64,000 nt of DNA from Paenibacillus amylolyticus (GCF_003719335.1 NZ_RIAS01000009.1:219811-283810); one strand, 5' to 3'; positions 43,986 to 53,336 are shown, counted from the first letter of the stretch. The notes: generated by a model from the sequence alone, not told the origin. Numbers and translations: made by a program.

Positions 43986-45254
43986 ATGAAAGATATTCTA
44001 ATAATTTCTCCTTCTCCAATAAAAAACAAAATGTCTGGTCCAGCAATTAGGTATTGGGAGATAGCTAAAAACCTTTCACATGAAAAAAGAAGAGTAACAG
44101 TGTTAGTTCCAAATAGTGATTTCATACAGGGTGAGGGCTTTGTTGTGAAAAAACTAACAGGAATAAATTTGTGGAACAGTTTGTTGAAGTGTGATGTCGT
44201 TTTATTACAAGGGCTTTCCATTTGGAAATATCCTTTCATTAAATATTTTAACAAAGCAGTTGCAATTGACCTGTATGATCCATTTAATCTAGAGAACCTT
44301 GAAAGTTTTGAAAAGCATGGATATATAGCGAATCTGAAATATAAAACAACTATGGCAGTTATTGAAGAGCAGATTCAAAGAGGCGACTTTTTTTATTGTG
44401 CTTCCGAGAAACAAAAGGATTATTGGTTAGGTATGATTTCTGCTAAACGACTTACTCCTAAATTATATGCAAGTATCAACAAAGACATTAAAGAATTAAT
44501 AGGAACTGTTCCATTTGGGATACCTAATGAGAAACCGAGAAAAACTCAGCATAAAGTGATCAAAGGGAAATGTCCAATTATAAGTGAAAACGATAAAGTT
44601 GTTCTGTGGGGGGGAGGAATTTGGGACTGGTTAGATCCCGAATCTTTAATTCAAGCTATGGCTAGAGTAAAGCGTAGTCGTAATGATATTAAGTGCTTCT
44701 TTATGGGGGTTAAACCTCCGAGTGGAGGAACACCAAGAAAGTTGAGCCAATTGATAAACCTTACAAAAGATTTAAATTTAGAAGATACTGTTTATTTCAA
44801 TGATTGGGTTGATTACGATCAGCGGAGTGACTATCTCCTCGAAGCGGACATTGGGGTCTCTCTTCACGAGAATCATTTGGAAACTAGGTTTTCTTATAGA
44901 ACTAGATTGCTTGATTATGTGTGGTGCGAGCTCCCAATTCTTGCTTCCGAAGGCGATGTCTTTGCAGAAACTATAAAAAAATATAATCTAGGATCAGTTG
45001 TATCTGAAAAGAATATAGATGAGATATCTAAAAGAATTATTGAAATGATTAACATAGGGAAACAGAGAGTCTATCCAGAAGAGAATCTTGAAGTTTTTAC
45101 ATGGTCCTCGGCAGTGTCTAATTTAATTAAGTTTTGTGACGCTCCAGTTAGAAGATCACAACGATTTAACATCATTAGTGAAGTGAAGTTTATGGTTTGG
45201 AGAGTTATGTATGTTATTATAAGACTCCAAGAAAGATATCTTAATAAATTGTGA
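43986..45254 (+). CDS. GT4-like (GT-B fold) glycosyltransferase
   Basis: The 422-residue protein begins KDILIISPSPIKNKMSGPAI. It has the GT-B two-lobe pattern, with VVLWGGGIWDWLDPESLIQA in the middle and a C-terminal donor region (EADIGVSLHENHLETRFSYR, LDYVWCELPILASEGDVFAE). It starts 3 nt after the methyltransferase gene. It closes the first block of the AT-rich cluster; the 276-bp gap that follows holds no gene. Donor and acceptor cannot be inferred. Confidence 0.85.
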   Translation: MKDILIISPSPIKNKMSGPAIRYWEIAKNLSHEKRRVTVLVPNSDFIQGEGFVVKKLTGINLWNSLLKCDVVLLQGLSIWKYPFIKYFNKAVAIDLYDPFNLENLESFEKHGYIANLKYKTTMAVIEEQIQRGDFFYCASEKQKDYWLGMISAKRLTPKLYASINKDIKELIGTVPFGIPNEKPRKTQHKVIKGKCPIISENDKVVLWGGGIWDWLDPESLIQAMARVKRSRNDIKCFFMGVKPPSGGTPRKLSQLINLTKDLNLEDTVYFNDWVDYDQRSDYLLEADIGVSLHENHLETRFSYRTRLLDYVWCELPILASEGDVFAETIKKYNLGSVVSEKNIDEISKRIIEMINIGKQRVYPEENLEVFTWSSAVSNLIKFCDAPVRRSQRFNIISEVKFMVWRVMYVIIRLQERYLNKL

Positions 45255-45530
45255 TCTTCTCATTTGAATAGCAATAATTATTTGTAATATTTTTCCGATG
45301 GGCTATTCAAAATTACGCCATTTTTATTATATATGACGCATTAGAAGGAATTAACAATTGGGAATTATAATTTTTTGAAAATTAAGTTGGTGTAAATTTA
45401 AACCCATAATCATGCGCTTTACTAGAATATATGCCACACTGCATTTCAAAATATAGTTGACTATACCTTTTAAGAATTGACTTCTGAGTTCGCAAATGTT
45501 TGATGAATCATATCTAAAGGAGGAAATACT

Positions 45531-46460
45531 TTGAGAATTATCGTTACTGGAGGATGTGGATTCATCGGATCGCATTTGGTAGACAGATTAATTAGTGAGA
45601 ACCATGATGTTCTAGTAATAGATGCGTTATTCTATCCTGAGAGTGAAGAAAATTTGAATAAAAGTGCCGAATTGATGAAAATTGATATAAGGGATAAAAA
45701 TCTAGAAAAAGTATTTATGAACTTTAGACCAGAAGTTGTATACCATTTAGCTGCACAAATCGATGTACAAACTTCACTTAATAATCCATACTTGGATGCT
45801 GAAATAAATATATTAGGCTCTATAAATGTTCTTCAAGCATGTAAAAATTCTGGTGTAACAAAAATAATATATTCTTCTTCTGCTGCTATATATGGCGAAA
45901 ATTATGATCTTCCAATAAAAGAAGTTTCCCCAAGTATACCTATTTCCTTCTATGGGATTTCCAAATTTACTCCAGAATATTATATAAAAATGTTTTCTGA
46001 TTCTTGTGATCTTGATTACTCAATACTCAGATATTCTAATGTTTATGGTGAACGACAAGTTACCCATGGTGAAGGGGGGGTGGTTTCAATATTTATTGAT
46101 AACTTCCTCAGAGGAATTCCTTCTAAAATATTTGGTGATGGTAGTCAAACCAGAGATTTTATATATGTTAAAGATGTTGTAGATGCTAACATGCAAGTTA
46201 TGACAAAGGGGAATAACCAAATTTTCAATATTAGCACAAATACACCTATTTCAATAAATGATTTGTACTATAAATTAGCAAGCATCGCGGACTCTTCATT
46301 AGAACCAGTATACTGCGATTCTCGTATGGGAGATATTACTCACAGTTATATGGATAATTCTAAGGTTTTAGAAGATCTAAATTGGAAACCAAGTTCTACA
46401 ATAGACGAGGGACTGAGACTAACGTATAGCAATTTCGAAATTGCCAAAATAGTGAGTTAG
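45531..46460 (+). CDS. NAD-dependent sugar epimerase/dehydratase, UDP-glucose 4-epimerase-like
   Basis: This 309-residue extended SDR protein has the NAD site GGCGFIGSHLVDRLI at the N-terminus, the catalytic SSAAIYG region, YGISK (Tyr and Lys of the YxxxK pair), and the C-terminal sugar-binding half with DGSQTRDFIYVKDVVDAN. The family interconverts nucleotide sugars such as UDP-glucose and UDP-galactose; the exact substrate is uncertain. The TTG start at 45531 follows AAAGGAGGAAAT, a strong site. The 276-bp gap before it suggests a new promoter, although none is clear. Confidence 0.85.
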   Translation: MRIIVTGGCGFIGSHLVDRLISENHDVLVIDALFYPESEENLNKSAELMKIDIRDKNLEKVFMNFRPEVVYHLAAQIDVQTSLNNPYLDAEINILGSINVLQACKNSGVTKIIYSSSAAIYGENYDLPIKEVSPSIPISFYGISKFTPEYYIKMFSDSCDLDYSILRYSNVYGERQVTHGEGGVVSIFIDNFLRGIPSKIFGDGSQTRDFIYVKDVVDANMQVMTKGNNQIFNISTNTPISINDLYYKLASIADSSLEPVYCDSRMGDITHSYMDNSKVLEDLNWKPSSTIDEGLRLTYSNFEIAKIVS

Positions 46461-46474
46461 AAGGCGGTAAAACC

Positions 46475-47221
46475 ATGACTAAAACATTAATTATAATACC
46501 AGCTTATAATGAAGAAAAGAATATCCTTAAAGTGCTTCAGGAAGTAAAAGAAGACTTAGTTGGTGCGGATATACTGGTTATTGATGATTGTTCCAAAGAC
46601 AGGACACGTGAAGTAGTCCAAAATGTTAAGGGAGTAAATCTTATTTCGCTTCCAGTTAACTTGGGATATTCTGGTGCATTACAGACTGGATTTAAATTTG
46701 CCGTAGAGAACAGCTACGACATTGTTATTCAATTTGATGGAGATGGGCAGCACATAGCATCTGAGGCAAAAGCGCTTATTAATGTATTAATTGAAGAAAA
46801 TGCAGATATTGTGATTGGATCAAGATTCAAGAAGGAAAACGATTATAATCATAGTTTTTTTAGGAAAATGGGCACAAATTTTTTCAAAGTAATTATAAGA
46901 AGTGTTTGCAAAGTTGATATTACCGATCCTACTTCCGGGTTTCAGGTTTTAAGAAAGTCTGTTTTTCAAAATTATGCATTAATGAACAATTATCCTGAAT
47001 ATCCCGATGCAAATTTGATTATTGATATGTTATTAAGAGGCTTTAGAGTTTCCGAATATCAAGTTAGGATGAGGAATAGAGAATTTGGAGAAAGTATGCA
47101 TAGTGGTATCATTAAGCCCGTTAAATATATGATTAAGATGTTTTATGCGATTGTGTTTGTTTTGCTGAAATCTCAAAGACTTTCAAAAGATAATAATAAA
47201 TTTAAGGAGTCTGTAAGATGA
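46475..47221 (+). CDS. DPM1-like GT2 (polyprenyl-phosphate glycosyltransferase)
   Basis: The 248-residue GT2 enzyme starts KTLIIIPAYNEEKNILKVLQ and has VIDDCSKDRT and the metal motif FDGDGQH. It has no clear C-terminal membrane spans, so it resembles the soluble dolichol-phosphate-mannose-synthase type that loads a single sugar on a polyprenyl phosphate. It is followed by DUF2304 and GtrA genes, with overlaps, making a functional triad in which the lipid-linked sugar is made, flipped and used outside. The ribosome binding site is GAAGGCGG. Confidence 0.88.
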   Translation: MTKTLIIIPAYNEEKNILKVLQEVKEDLVGADILVIDDCSKDRTREVVQNVKGVNLISLPVNLGYSGALQTGFKFAVENSYDIVIQFDGDGQHIASEAKALINVLIEENADIVIGSRFKKENDYNHSFFRKMGTNFFKVIIRSVCKVDITDPTSGFQVLRKSVFQNYALMNNYPEYPDANLIIDMLLRGFRVSEYQVRMRNREFGESMHSGIIKPVKYMIKMFYAIVFVLLKSQRLSKDNNKFKESVR

Positions 47222-47577
47222 TTGCAAAAATATTTTTTCTAAGTTTAGGACTTTTACTGGTTATTTATGTATACATTCGTGTTAAGAAAAACTTGTTTTC
47301 TGAAAAAGAAAGTATGCTATGGATGGTGGGTTCATTATTCCTCTTGACTCTTTCTTTATTCCCAAGTATAGTTGATTATTTTTCTCGAATAATAGGGATT
47401 AGTTATCCTCCCTCTCTATTATTTTTAATATCTATGATTTTTATTTTGTTTTTGTTACTTAGACAAAGTCAACAGATTAATGTTATGCATTCAACTCTAA
47501 AAGAATTAGTTCAGAGAAACGCTTTATTAGAAAGTAAAGTTAGGAAGTATTGTGAAAATAATGAAGATAAAAATTGA
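47218..47577 (+). CDS. DUF2304 membrane protein
   Basis: The 119-residue protein has three hydrophobic stretches (about 3-20, 33-52 and 62-80) and a charged C-terminal helix (VMHSTLKELVQRNALLESKV). This is the DUF2304 pattern, typically found beside DPM1-like transferases, whose function is not established. It overlaps the transferase gene by 4 nt and the GtrA gene by 26 nt, so all three are translationally coupled. Confidence 0.85.
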   Translation: MIAKIFFLSLGLLLVIYVYIRVKKNLFSEKESMLWMVGSLFLLTLSLFPSIVDYFSRIIGISYPPSLLFLISMIFILFLLLRQSQQINVMHSTLKELVQRNALLESKVRKYCENNEDKN

Positions 47578-47956
47578 TAAAAACTTGGTTGTCCAGATTT
47601 TCAGTTTTGGTCTTATAGGAGTTTTGGGGACAATTATACACACCGGAAGCTTGCTGCTTCTGGTTGAATTCTATCATTATAACCCTCTAGTATCATCTGC
47701 GATTGGATTCACGTTGTCATTAATAGTCTCTTATTTTCTCAACATTAAGTTTACTTTTAATACAAGGAATGTGAAATCTTCATTTATTCGTTATTCTTAT
47801 GTTTCTTTGGCTGGTTTGTTAATTAATTTAACAATACTTTTTATTTTTCAGTATTATATTGGTGGTCAATACATGATTGGTCAATTTATAGCAATTATAA
47901 TAGTACCATTTTTTAATTTTGTTTCAAATAAATACTGGACTTTTAAATCAACATAG
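47552..47956 (+). CDS. GtrA-family small membrane protein, putative lipid-linked sugar flippase
   Basis: The 134-residue protein has four membrane spans and the family pattern FGLIGVLGTIIHTGSLLLL near the start and SNKYWTF at the end. GtrA proteins are thought to flip polyprenyl-phosphate sugars across the membrane. The start is GTG at 47552 or ATG at 47561; AGGAAG lies 4 nt before the first and 13 nt before the second, so the choice is open. A GT-C transferase at 35868 could use the flipped donor. Confidence 0.88.
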   Translation: MKIMKIKIDKNLVVQIFSFGLIGVLGTIIHTGSLLLLVEFYHYNPLVSSAIGFTLSLIVSYFLNIKFTFNTRNVKSSFIRYSYVSLAGLLINLTILFIFQYYIGGQYMIGQFIAIIIVPFFNFVSNKYWTFKST

Positions 47957-47983
47957 TCAGCTAACTAGTGAGGGGGTTTTTTT

Positions 47984-48727
47984 ATGAAAGGTATAATTCT
48001 TGCAGGAGGAACGGGCTCCCGTTTGTATCCTTTAACAAAGGTCACTAATAAGCATCTTTTACCTGTAGGTAAATATCCCATGATCTTTCACGCAGTGCAT
48101 AAGCTAAAAGAAGTTAAAATCCATGACATTTTAATTGTCACAGGCAAAGAACACATGGGCGATGTAGTTAGTCTCTTAGGAAGTGGTAGAGAAATGGGAG
48201 TTAATTTCACATATAAAGTACAGGATGAAGCTGGTGGAATTGCTCAAGCTCTTGATCTTGCCGAGCATTTTGTAGGTGATGATCAAATGATGGTAATTTT
48301 AGGGGATAATGTGTTTTCCGATAATGTTACCCCATATGTTGAAAATTTTCGTAATCAAGGTATAGGGGCTAAAATTCTGATTCAAAGTGTTGCTGATCCC
48401 CAACGATTTGGAGTTCCTGAGATTGAAGGTTCGCGTATTAAATCGATCGAAGAAAAACCGCAACAACCTAAAAGCAACTATGCTGTAACCGGCATATATA
48501 TGTTCGATAGTCAGGTTTTCAATATTATAAAATCGTTGGAACCATCCGCACGTGGAGAGCTCGAGATAACAGACGTCAATAATGTATATATCCAAAAGGG
48601 ACAATTGACCTTCGATATATTGGAGGGCTGGTGGACCGATGCTGGGACGCATACTTCTCTAGCTAAAGCAAATGAGTTAGCGCATAATATTATTTTTGAA
48701 GAAGAGTTTGGAAAGCTAAAATTATAG
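47984..48727 (+). CDS. rfbA: Glucose-1-phosphate thymidylyltransferase
   Basis: This is the first enzyme of dTDP-L-rhamnose synthesis, making dTDP-glucose from dTTP and glucose-1-phosphate. The N-terminal GGTGSRLYPLT and PMIFHAVHKL motifs and GWWTDAGTH near the C-terminus are characteristic. At 247 residues it belongs to the shorter RmlA form, which lacks the extra C-terminal helices of the roughly 290-residue form. The order rfbA-C-B-D that follows is complete and tightly spaced, so one operon supplies dTDP-rhamnose. Base composition rises towards the genome average from here on. The start has TGAGGGGG upstream. Confidence 0.95.
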   Translation: MKGIILAGGTGSRLYPLTKVTNKHLLPVGKYPMIFHAVHKLKEVKIHDILIVTGKEHMGDVVSLLGSGREMGVNFTYKVQDEAGGIAQALDLAEHFVGDDQMMVILGDNVFSDNVTPYVENFRNQGIGAKILIQSVADPQRFGVPEIEGSRIKSIEEKPQQPKSNYAVTGIYMFDSQVFNIIKSLEPSARGELEITDVNNVYIQKGQLTFDILEGWWTDAGTHTSLAKANELAHNIIFEEEFGKLKL

Positions 48728-48746
48728 TAAAAGGGGAGTTCAAATA

Positions 48747-49298
48747 ATGAAAGTGACTTCCGCCAAATTGCAGGCTGCTGTGTTACTAGAACCGGTAGTT
48801 CACGGTGATCACCGTGGCTTTTTCATGGAAAGTTATAACGATAACGTCATGAAACAAAATGGGATTCACTATGACTTTATTCAAGATAACCAATCTTTGT
48901 CTGCTCAACCCGGGGTACTTCGTGGACTACATTACCAGCTTAATCCGAAAGCTCAAACCAAGTTAATCCGTGTCCTTTCCGGCGCGATCTACGATGTTAT
49001 CGTAGATATTCGTAAAGGGTCCCCAACGTTTGGTCAATGGGAAGGTTTTATTCTCAGCGAGCATAATCATCGTCAATTGTTGGTTCCAAAAGGGTTTGCT
49101 CACGGTTTTTGTACTTTGGTTCCAGACACCCAAGTCTTGTACAAAGTAGACGAATACTATTCCCCGGAGCATGATCGCGGCATATTATGGAGTGATCCGG
49201 CACTTGGAATTGATTGGCCTACGTCCAATCCTGTCTTGTCCGATAAGGATCAGAGGCATCCATTGCTGAAGGACGCGGAGATCAATTTTAATTTTTGA
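48747..49298 (+). CDS. rfbC: dTDP-4-dehydrorhamnose 3,5-epimerase
   Basis: This is the third step of dTDP-rhamnose synthesis. The 183-residue cupin contains the catalytic and substrate region DNQSLSAQPGVLRGLHYQLN and the downstream PKGFAHGFCTL and YYSPEHDRGI motifs. Its length is normal for RmlC. A ribosome binding site AAGGGGAG precedes the ATG. It is flanked by rfbA (19 bp) and rfbB (28 bp). Confidence 0.96.
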   Translation: MKVTSAKLQAAVLLEPVVHGDHRGFFMESYNDNVMKQNGIHYDFIQDNQSLSAQPGVLRGLHYQLNPKAQTKLIRVLSGAIYDVIVDIRKGSPTFGQWEGFILSEHNHRQLLVPKGFAHGFCTLVPDTQVLYKVDEYYSPEHDRGILWSDPALGIDWPTSNPVLSDKDQRHPLLKDAEINFNF

Positions 49299-49326
49299 AG
49301 TGAAGTAATTAGGAGGTTCCCATCCC

Positions 49327-50352
49327 ATGAAACTGCTCGTTACCGGCGGCGCCGGATTTATTGGAAGTAATTTTGTTATGTATATGCTTGAGCAGTACCC
49401 GGACTATGAAATCGTCAATGTAGATGCACTTACCTATGCGGGTAATTTAGAGAATTTAAAATCTCTTGAGGGTAACAAACGACATACCTTTATCAAAGCA
49501 GATATTACGGATGCTGCCCAGATGGATCGTTTGATAGGCCAGGGTGTAGATGTAGTCGTTAGTTTCGCAGCAGAATCACACGTGGATCGCAGCATCATGG
49601 AGCCGGACGTTTTTGTACGTACGAATGTGAATGGAACCCAGGCACTGCTTGAAGCGGCTAAAAAACACAATATCACCAAATTCGTTCAAGTATCGACGGA
49701 TGAGGTGTATGGATCTTTAGGTCCAACCGGTTTGTTTACAGAGGATACTCCTCTTCAACCTAACAGCCCTTACTCTGCTTCCAAAGCAGGAGGAGATATG
49801 CTGGTGCGTGCTTACCACGAAACCTTTGGTTTGCCTGTAAACATTACGCGTTGCTCTAACAATTATGGCCCGCTTCAGTTCCCGGAGAAGCTCATTCCGC
49901 TTATGATCTCACGGGCATTGAATGATGAAGCTCTACCTGTATACGGAGATGGCTTGAACATTCGGGATTGGCTTTATGTAGAGGATCATTGCAGTGCGAT
50001 TGATCTTGTTATTCACAAGGGACGTAACGGTGAAGTCTATAATATCGGCGGTAACAACGAGCGGACGAACATACACATTGTGAAGACCATCTTGGAGCAG
50101 TTAGGAAAACCTGAGTCTTTAATCCAATATGTACAGGATCGTCTGGGACATGACCGGCGTTATGGCATCGATCCAACCAAAACGATGACCGAACTTGGCT
50201 GGAAGCCTAAGCATAACTTCGAGACAGGAATTAAGGAAACAATTCAGTGGTATTTGGATAACAAGGATTGGTGGACACGTATTCAATCTGGTGCTTATCA
50301 GGAGTACTATGAGAAGCAGTATGGAGCTCGTTTGGGAGACGATAAGGCATGA
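49327..50352 (+). CDS. rfbB: dTDP-glucose 4,6-dehydratase
   Basis: This is the second step of dTDP-rhamnose synthesis. The 341-residue extended SDR protein has GGAGFIGSNFV, the ESHVDRSI loop, STDEVYG, YSASK (catalytic Tyr and Lys) and RCSNNYGP, all diagnostic of RmlB. AGGAGGT provides the ribosome binding site. Its end overlaps rfbD by 4 nt. Confidence 0.97.
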   Translation: MKLLVTGGAGFIGSNFVMYMLEQYPDYEIVNVDALTYAGNLENLKSLEGNKRHTFIKADITDAAQMDRLIGQGVDVVVSFAAESHVDRSIMEPDVFVRTNVNGTQALLEAAKKHNITKFVQVSTDEVYGSLGPTGLFTEDTPLQPNSPYSASKAGGDMLVRAYHETFGLPVNITRCSNNYGPLQFPEKLIPLMISRALNDEALPVYGDGLNIRDWLYVEDHCSAIDLVIHKGRNGEVYNIGGNNERTNIHIVKTILEQLGKPESLIQYVQDRLGHDRRYGIDPTKTMTELGWKPKHNFETGIKETIQWYLDNKDWWTRIQSGAYQEYYEKQYGARLGDDKA

Positions 50353-51209
50353 AGGTTCTCGTAACGGGTGCAAGCGGCCAGCTTGGAAAGGATGTTGTGC
50401 TTCTTTTAGAAAAAGAGGGGCATGACGTTCTCGCTTGTGACCGGGATCAGATGGATATCACCAATCAAGCTCAATGTAACGAGGTTATATCTTCATATCA
50501 TCCAGAGGTCATTATACATTGTGCAGCGTATACTGCGGTGGATGCAGCAGAGACCGATACGGATGGTGCATACAAGGTGAATGCAGTAGGCACACGTAAC
50601 GTGGCTGTAGCTGCAGAGAAAGTCGGAGCCAAGCTGATTTACATCAGTACAGATTACGTCTTCGATGGTCAATCGACTACTCCTTATCAGGAATACGATG
50701 ATACAAATCCTCAAAGTGTGTATGGCAAATCCAAACGAGCCGGAGAGTGGCTGGTACAATCATTGTGCTCTAAATGGTTTGTAGTACGAACCTCTTGGGT
50801 GTATGGCCTTCACGGTAATAATTTCGTCAAAACCATGTTGAAGCTGGGTCAGGAGAAACCGAAACTTCAGGTTGTTCATGATCAAAAAGGGTCGCCCACA
50901 TATACTGTGGACTTGGCTTTGTTCCTTATCGAACTAATGGGAACAGAGATGTATGGGATATATCATGCTTCTAATCGTGGAGATTGTACCTGGTATGAGT
51001 TTACCCAAGCTATATTTGAGGAAGCTCAAACTGTTGTCGGGGTTTCCATTCAAGCTGAATTGGAACCTTGCACAACAGAGCAGTTTCCAAGGCCGGCTCC
51101 TAGACCTGTTAATTCAGTAATGGATCACTTGTCGATTCGTACTAACGGTTTGACAGATCTCCGCCCTTGGCGGGAAGGTTTACGTGATTTTATCCGTTCT
51201 ATGTCATAA
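50349..51209 (+). CDS. rfbD: dTDP-4-dehydrorhamnose reductase
   Basis: This is the last step, the NAD(P)H-dependent reduction to dTDP-L-rhamnose. The 286-residue SDR has GASGQLGKDVV at the N-terminus, ISTDYVFDG, YGKSKRAGE (YxxxK) and the typical C-terminal RPVNSVMDH segment. It is translationally coupled to rfbB and followed by a terminator. Confidence 0.96.
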   Translation: MKVLVTGASGQLGKDVVLLLEKEGHDVLACDRDQMDITNQAQCNEVISSYHPEVIIHCAAYTAVDAAETDTDGAYKVNAVGTRNVAVAAEKVGAKLIYISTDYVFDGQSTTPYQEYDDTNPQSVYGKSKRAGEWLVQSLCSKWFVVRTSWVYGLHGNNFVKTMLKLGQEKPKLQVVHDQKGSPTYTVDLALFLIELMGTEMYGIYHASNRGDCTWYEFTQAIFEEAQTVVGVSIQAELEPCTTEQFPRPAPRPVNSVMDHLSIRTNGLTDLRPWREGLRDFIRSMS

Positions 51210-51236
51210 CCAAAACAAATCTAGTACTCAATAATG

Positions 51237-51273
51237 AACTCTCGCTCTTGTATTTCCGGGCGGGAGTTTTCGT
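51237..51273 (+). terminator. Terminator after rfbD
   Basis: AACTCTCGC (51237-51245) pairs imperfectly with GCGGGAGTT (51260-51268), followed by a short T-run. It separates the dTDP-rhamnose operon from the next glycosyltransferase. Confidence 0.65.
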
Positions 51274-51310
51274 ATATAATAAAAAGAAAAGTTTAAATTT
51301 GAGGTGCAGA

Positions 51311-52252
51311 GTGAACCAATCTAAAGTATGTGTCATGCTTTCTACATATAACGGTGCAAAGTATATTGAGGAACAACTTGAAAGTTTGATCGCACAACGC
51401 CACATCGAGATGGATATTTACATCCGGGATGATGGCTCTTCCGATGGAACTCTCCTGAAAATCCGTAAATTTGCTGGATCTATTCCCCAGGAGATCGGAA
51501 TCCATATTTTTGAAGGTGAGAATGTAGGTGTAATCGGAAGCTTCTTTGAACTGATGTGTTTAACGCAGCCGAAATATGATTTTTACGCCTTTTGTGATCA
51601 GGACGATGTGTGGCAGCCTTACAAACTCAGCAGGGCTGTGGAACAACTTCAATCAAGGTCATCTGATATTCCGCTGATGTATTGTTCTTCTACTCAAATG
51701 GTAGATCAGGAATTGAACCATTTGAACATATGGCCTAAGCTTCCCCCTAAACCACTCAGTATGTATAACGCGTTGGTTGAAAATTGTTGTGTGGGTTGTA
51801 CCATGGTTCTGAATCCAGTAGCATTTGAGCATCTCATGGCTAATTTACCCTCTGATCTCACAAGTATCCTTATGCATGATCGTTGGATTTACCTTTACGT
51901 TAGTACTTTTGGAGAGGTGATCTTTGATGAAGAGCCTTCCATTCTGTATCGGCAGCATCAGGAGAACGTTATGGGAGGTAGCAATGAAGGATGGAGTACA
52001 AAATGGAAAAGAAGATTTGATCGATTTATAAATGTAGGAAGCCTCAAATTAAGTGAGCAAGCAAGGTTATTTGATGACATATATGGACGGTATCTAACTT
52101 CAACTCAATCAAAAGACATTAAACATTTTTTGAATGGATTAGAAGATAGCTTTATTAATCGGATAAAGTATGTCCTGAATATGCCATTCTACCGTCAAGC
52201 CTCTCTGGACAACCTTGTTCTCAAACTCATATATGTAATGAAGAAGGTTTGA
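51311..52252 (+). CDS. Family 2 glycosyltransferase, rhamnosyltransferase-like
   Basis: The roughly 313-residue GT2 protein begins with SKVCVMLSTYNGAKYIEEQL, then has IYIRDDGSSDGT and the metal-binding FCDQDDVW, as in RfbF/WsaF-like rhamnosyltransferases. The GTG at 51311 is chosen because GAGGTG lies 5 nt upstream; an in-frame ATG at 51248 falls inside the preceding terminator. The position next to rfbACBD supports rhamnose as donor, but that is inference. Confidence 0.87.
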   Translation: MNQSKVCVMLSTYNGAKYIEEQLESLIAQRHIEMDIYIRDDGSSDGTLLKIRKFAGSIPQEIGIHIFEGENVGVIGSFFELMCLTQPKYDFYAFCDQDDVWQPYKLSRAVEQLQSRSSDIPLMYCSSTQMVDQELNHLNIWPKLPPKPLSMYNALVENCCVGCTMVLNPVAFEHLMANLPSDLTSILMHDRWIYLYVSTFGEVIFDEEPSILYRQHQENVMGGSNEGWSTKWKRRFDRFINVGSLKLSEQARLFDDIYGRYLTSTQSKDIKHFLNGLEDSFINRIKYVLNMPFYRQASLDNLVLKLIYVMKKV

Positions 52253-52346
52253 AGTTGCAACTTGAATCTACTTTAAGTCCCTTCTGATGCCAACATATGC
52301 TATACTTTCAATAGTTAAACATGAGACGAAGTCAGGAGTTTTCAAA

Positions 52347-53336
52347 ATGATTCATACAACTGATGCTTCACCAAACGAAGTATCACATATAAATAAAAAT
52401 GATAAGGTTGACGTTAGCATCATCATCGTTAACTACAATACACGCCAACTGACCCTGGATTGTTTGGCCTCAGTTTATGCGTCTCAGACCTCTTACCAAT
52501 ATGAGATTATTGTCGTAGATAATGCTTCGCGAGACGATTCGGTTGGGGCTATTCAACATGCTTATCCGAATGTGCGGATGATCGCTAACTCTGCCAACAC
52601 AGGCTTTGCTGTAGCCAACAATCAAGCAATGGAAGTTGCCAGCGGACGCTACATTCTGCTCCTAAATTCTGACACGGTCGTTCAGCCAGATACGCTCCAT
52701 ACGATGGTCTATTTTATGGATCGCCATCCCAAAATGGGGGCCTCCGGTTGTAAAGTCATTCTTCCGGACGGCTCACTGGATAAAGCCTGCAAAAGAGGAT
52801 TTCCCACACCATCTGCGTCATTCTACTACGCGTTTGGGCTTTCACGGCTTTTTCCGGATCGGCCGAAGTTTAATCAATATCAATTGGGGCATCTTAGTCC
52901 AGACGATGAATATCCAGTAGATTGTCTGGTTGGTGCATTTATGTTGGTACGTCGTGAGACCATTGAGCAGATTGGTGGATTGGACGAGACGTTTTTTATG
53001 TATGGTGAAGATATCGACTGGTGTTATCGTATTAAAGAGGCAGGGTGGGGCATTTATTACTATCCGCGTACATATATTGTGCATTATAAGGGTGGTAGTG
53101 CCCGTCGCAAACCTTTGAAAATTACGTATGAGTTTCATAGAGCAATGTGGGTGTTTCACCGCAAGCACTACGCTAAGAAATATAATCCACTGATGAACGG
53201 AGCCGTATGGATGGGCATTTCTTTAAAGTTTACGTTATCCCTCCTGCGTAACTGGGTATCTCTGCCTTCTCGTTCGAAGAGAACTGTTACACCGACGAGA
53301 ACGGAAAACGAAGTATCATCCGAGGTGAAATCATGA
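52347..53336 (+). CDS. Family 2 glycosyltransferase, rhamnosyltransferase-like
   Basis: The 329-residue GT2 protein has VDVSIIIVNYNTRQLTLDCL, VDNASRDDS, LLLNSDTVVQ and the acceptor motif YGEDIDWCYR. This pattern is shared with WbbL-type rhamnosyltransferases that add the first rhamnose onto the lipid-linked primer. The ATG at 52347 follows CAGGAG; an in-frame ATG at 52287 has no such site. It overlaps the initiating-transferase gene by 4 nt, which fits its acting as the second transferase after priming. Confidence 0.88.
   Translation: MIHTTDASPNEVSHINKNDKVDVSIIIVNYNTRQLTLDCLASVYASQTSYQYEIIVVDNASRDDSVGAIQHAYPNVRMIANSANTGFAVANNQAMEVASGRYILLLNSDTVVQPDTLHTMVYFMDRHPKMGASGCKVILPDGSLDKACKRGFPTPSASFYYAFGLSRLFPDRPKFNQYQLGHLSPDDEYPVDCLVGAFMLVRRETIEQIGGLDETFFMYGEDIDWCYRIKEAGWGIYYYPRTYIVHYKGGSARRKPLKITYEFHRAMWVFHRKHYAKKYNPLMNGAVWMGISLKFTLSLLRNWVSLPSRSKRTVTPTRTENEVSSEVKS

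Noticed and set aside
45255..45530. Possible missing or broken gene between two glycan genes
   Set aside because: All frames hold only very short open stretches and no recognisable protein remnant. It is AT-rich spacer with no clear signal.
45351..45575. Minus-strand open frame over the epimerase start
   Set aside because: It is antisense to the epimerase start and its ribosome binding site, Ser/Asn-rich and without family resemblance.
35000..47960. Prophage or plasmid origin for the AT-rich stretch
   Set aside because: Only glycan-synthesis and export genes are present; there is no integrase, structural or replication gene and no attachment repeat.
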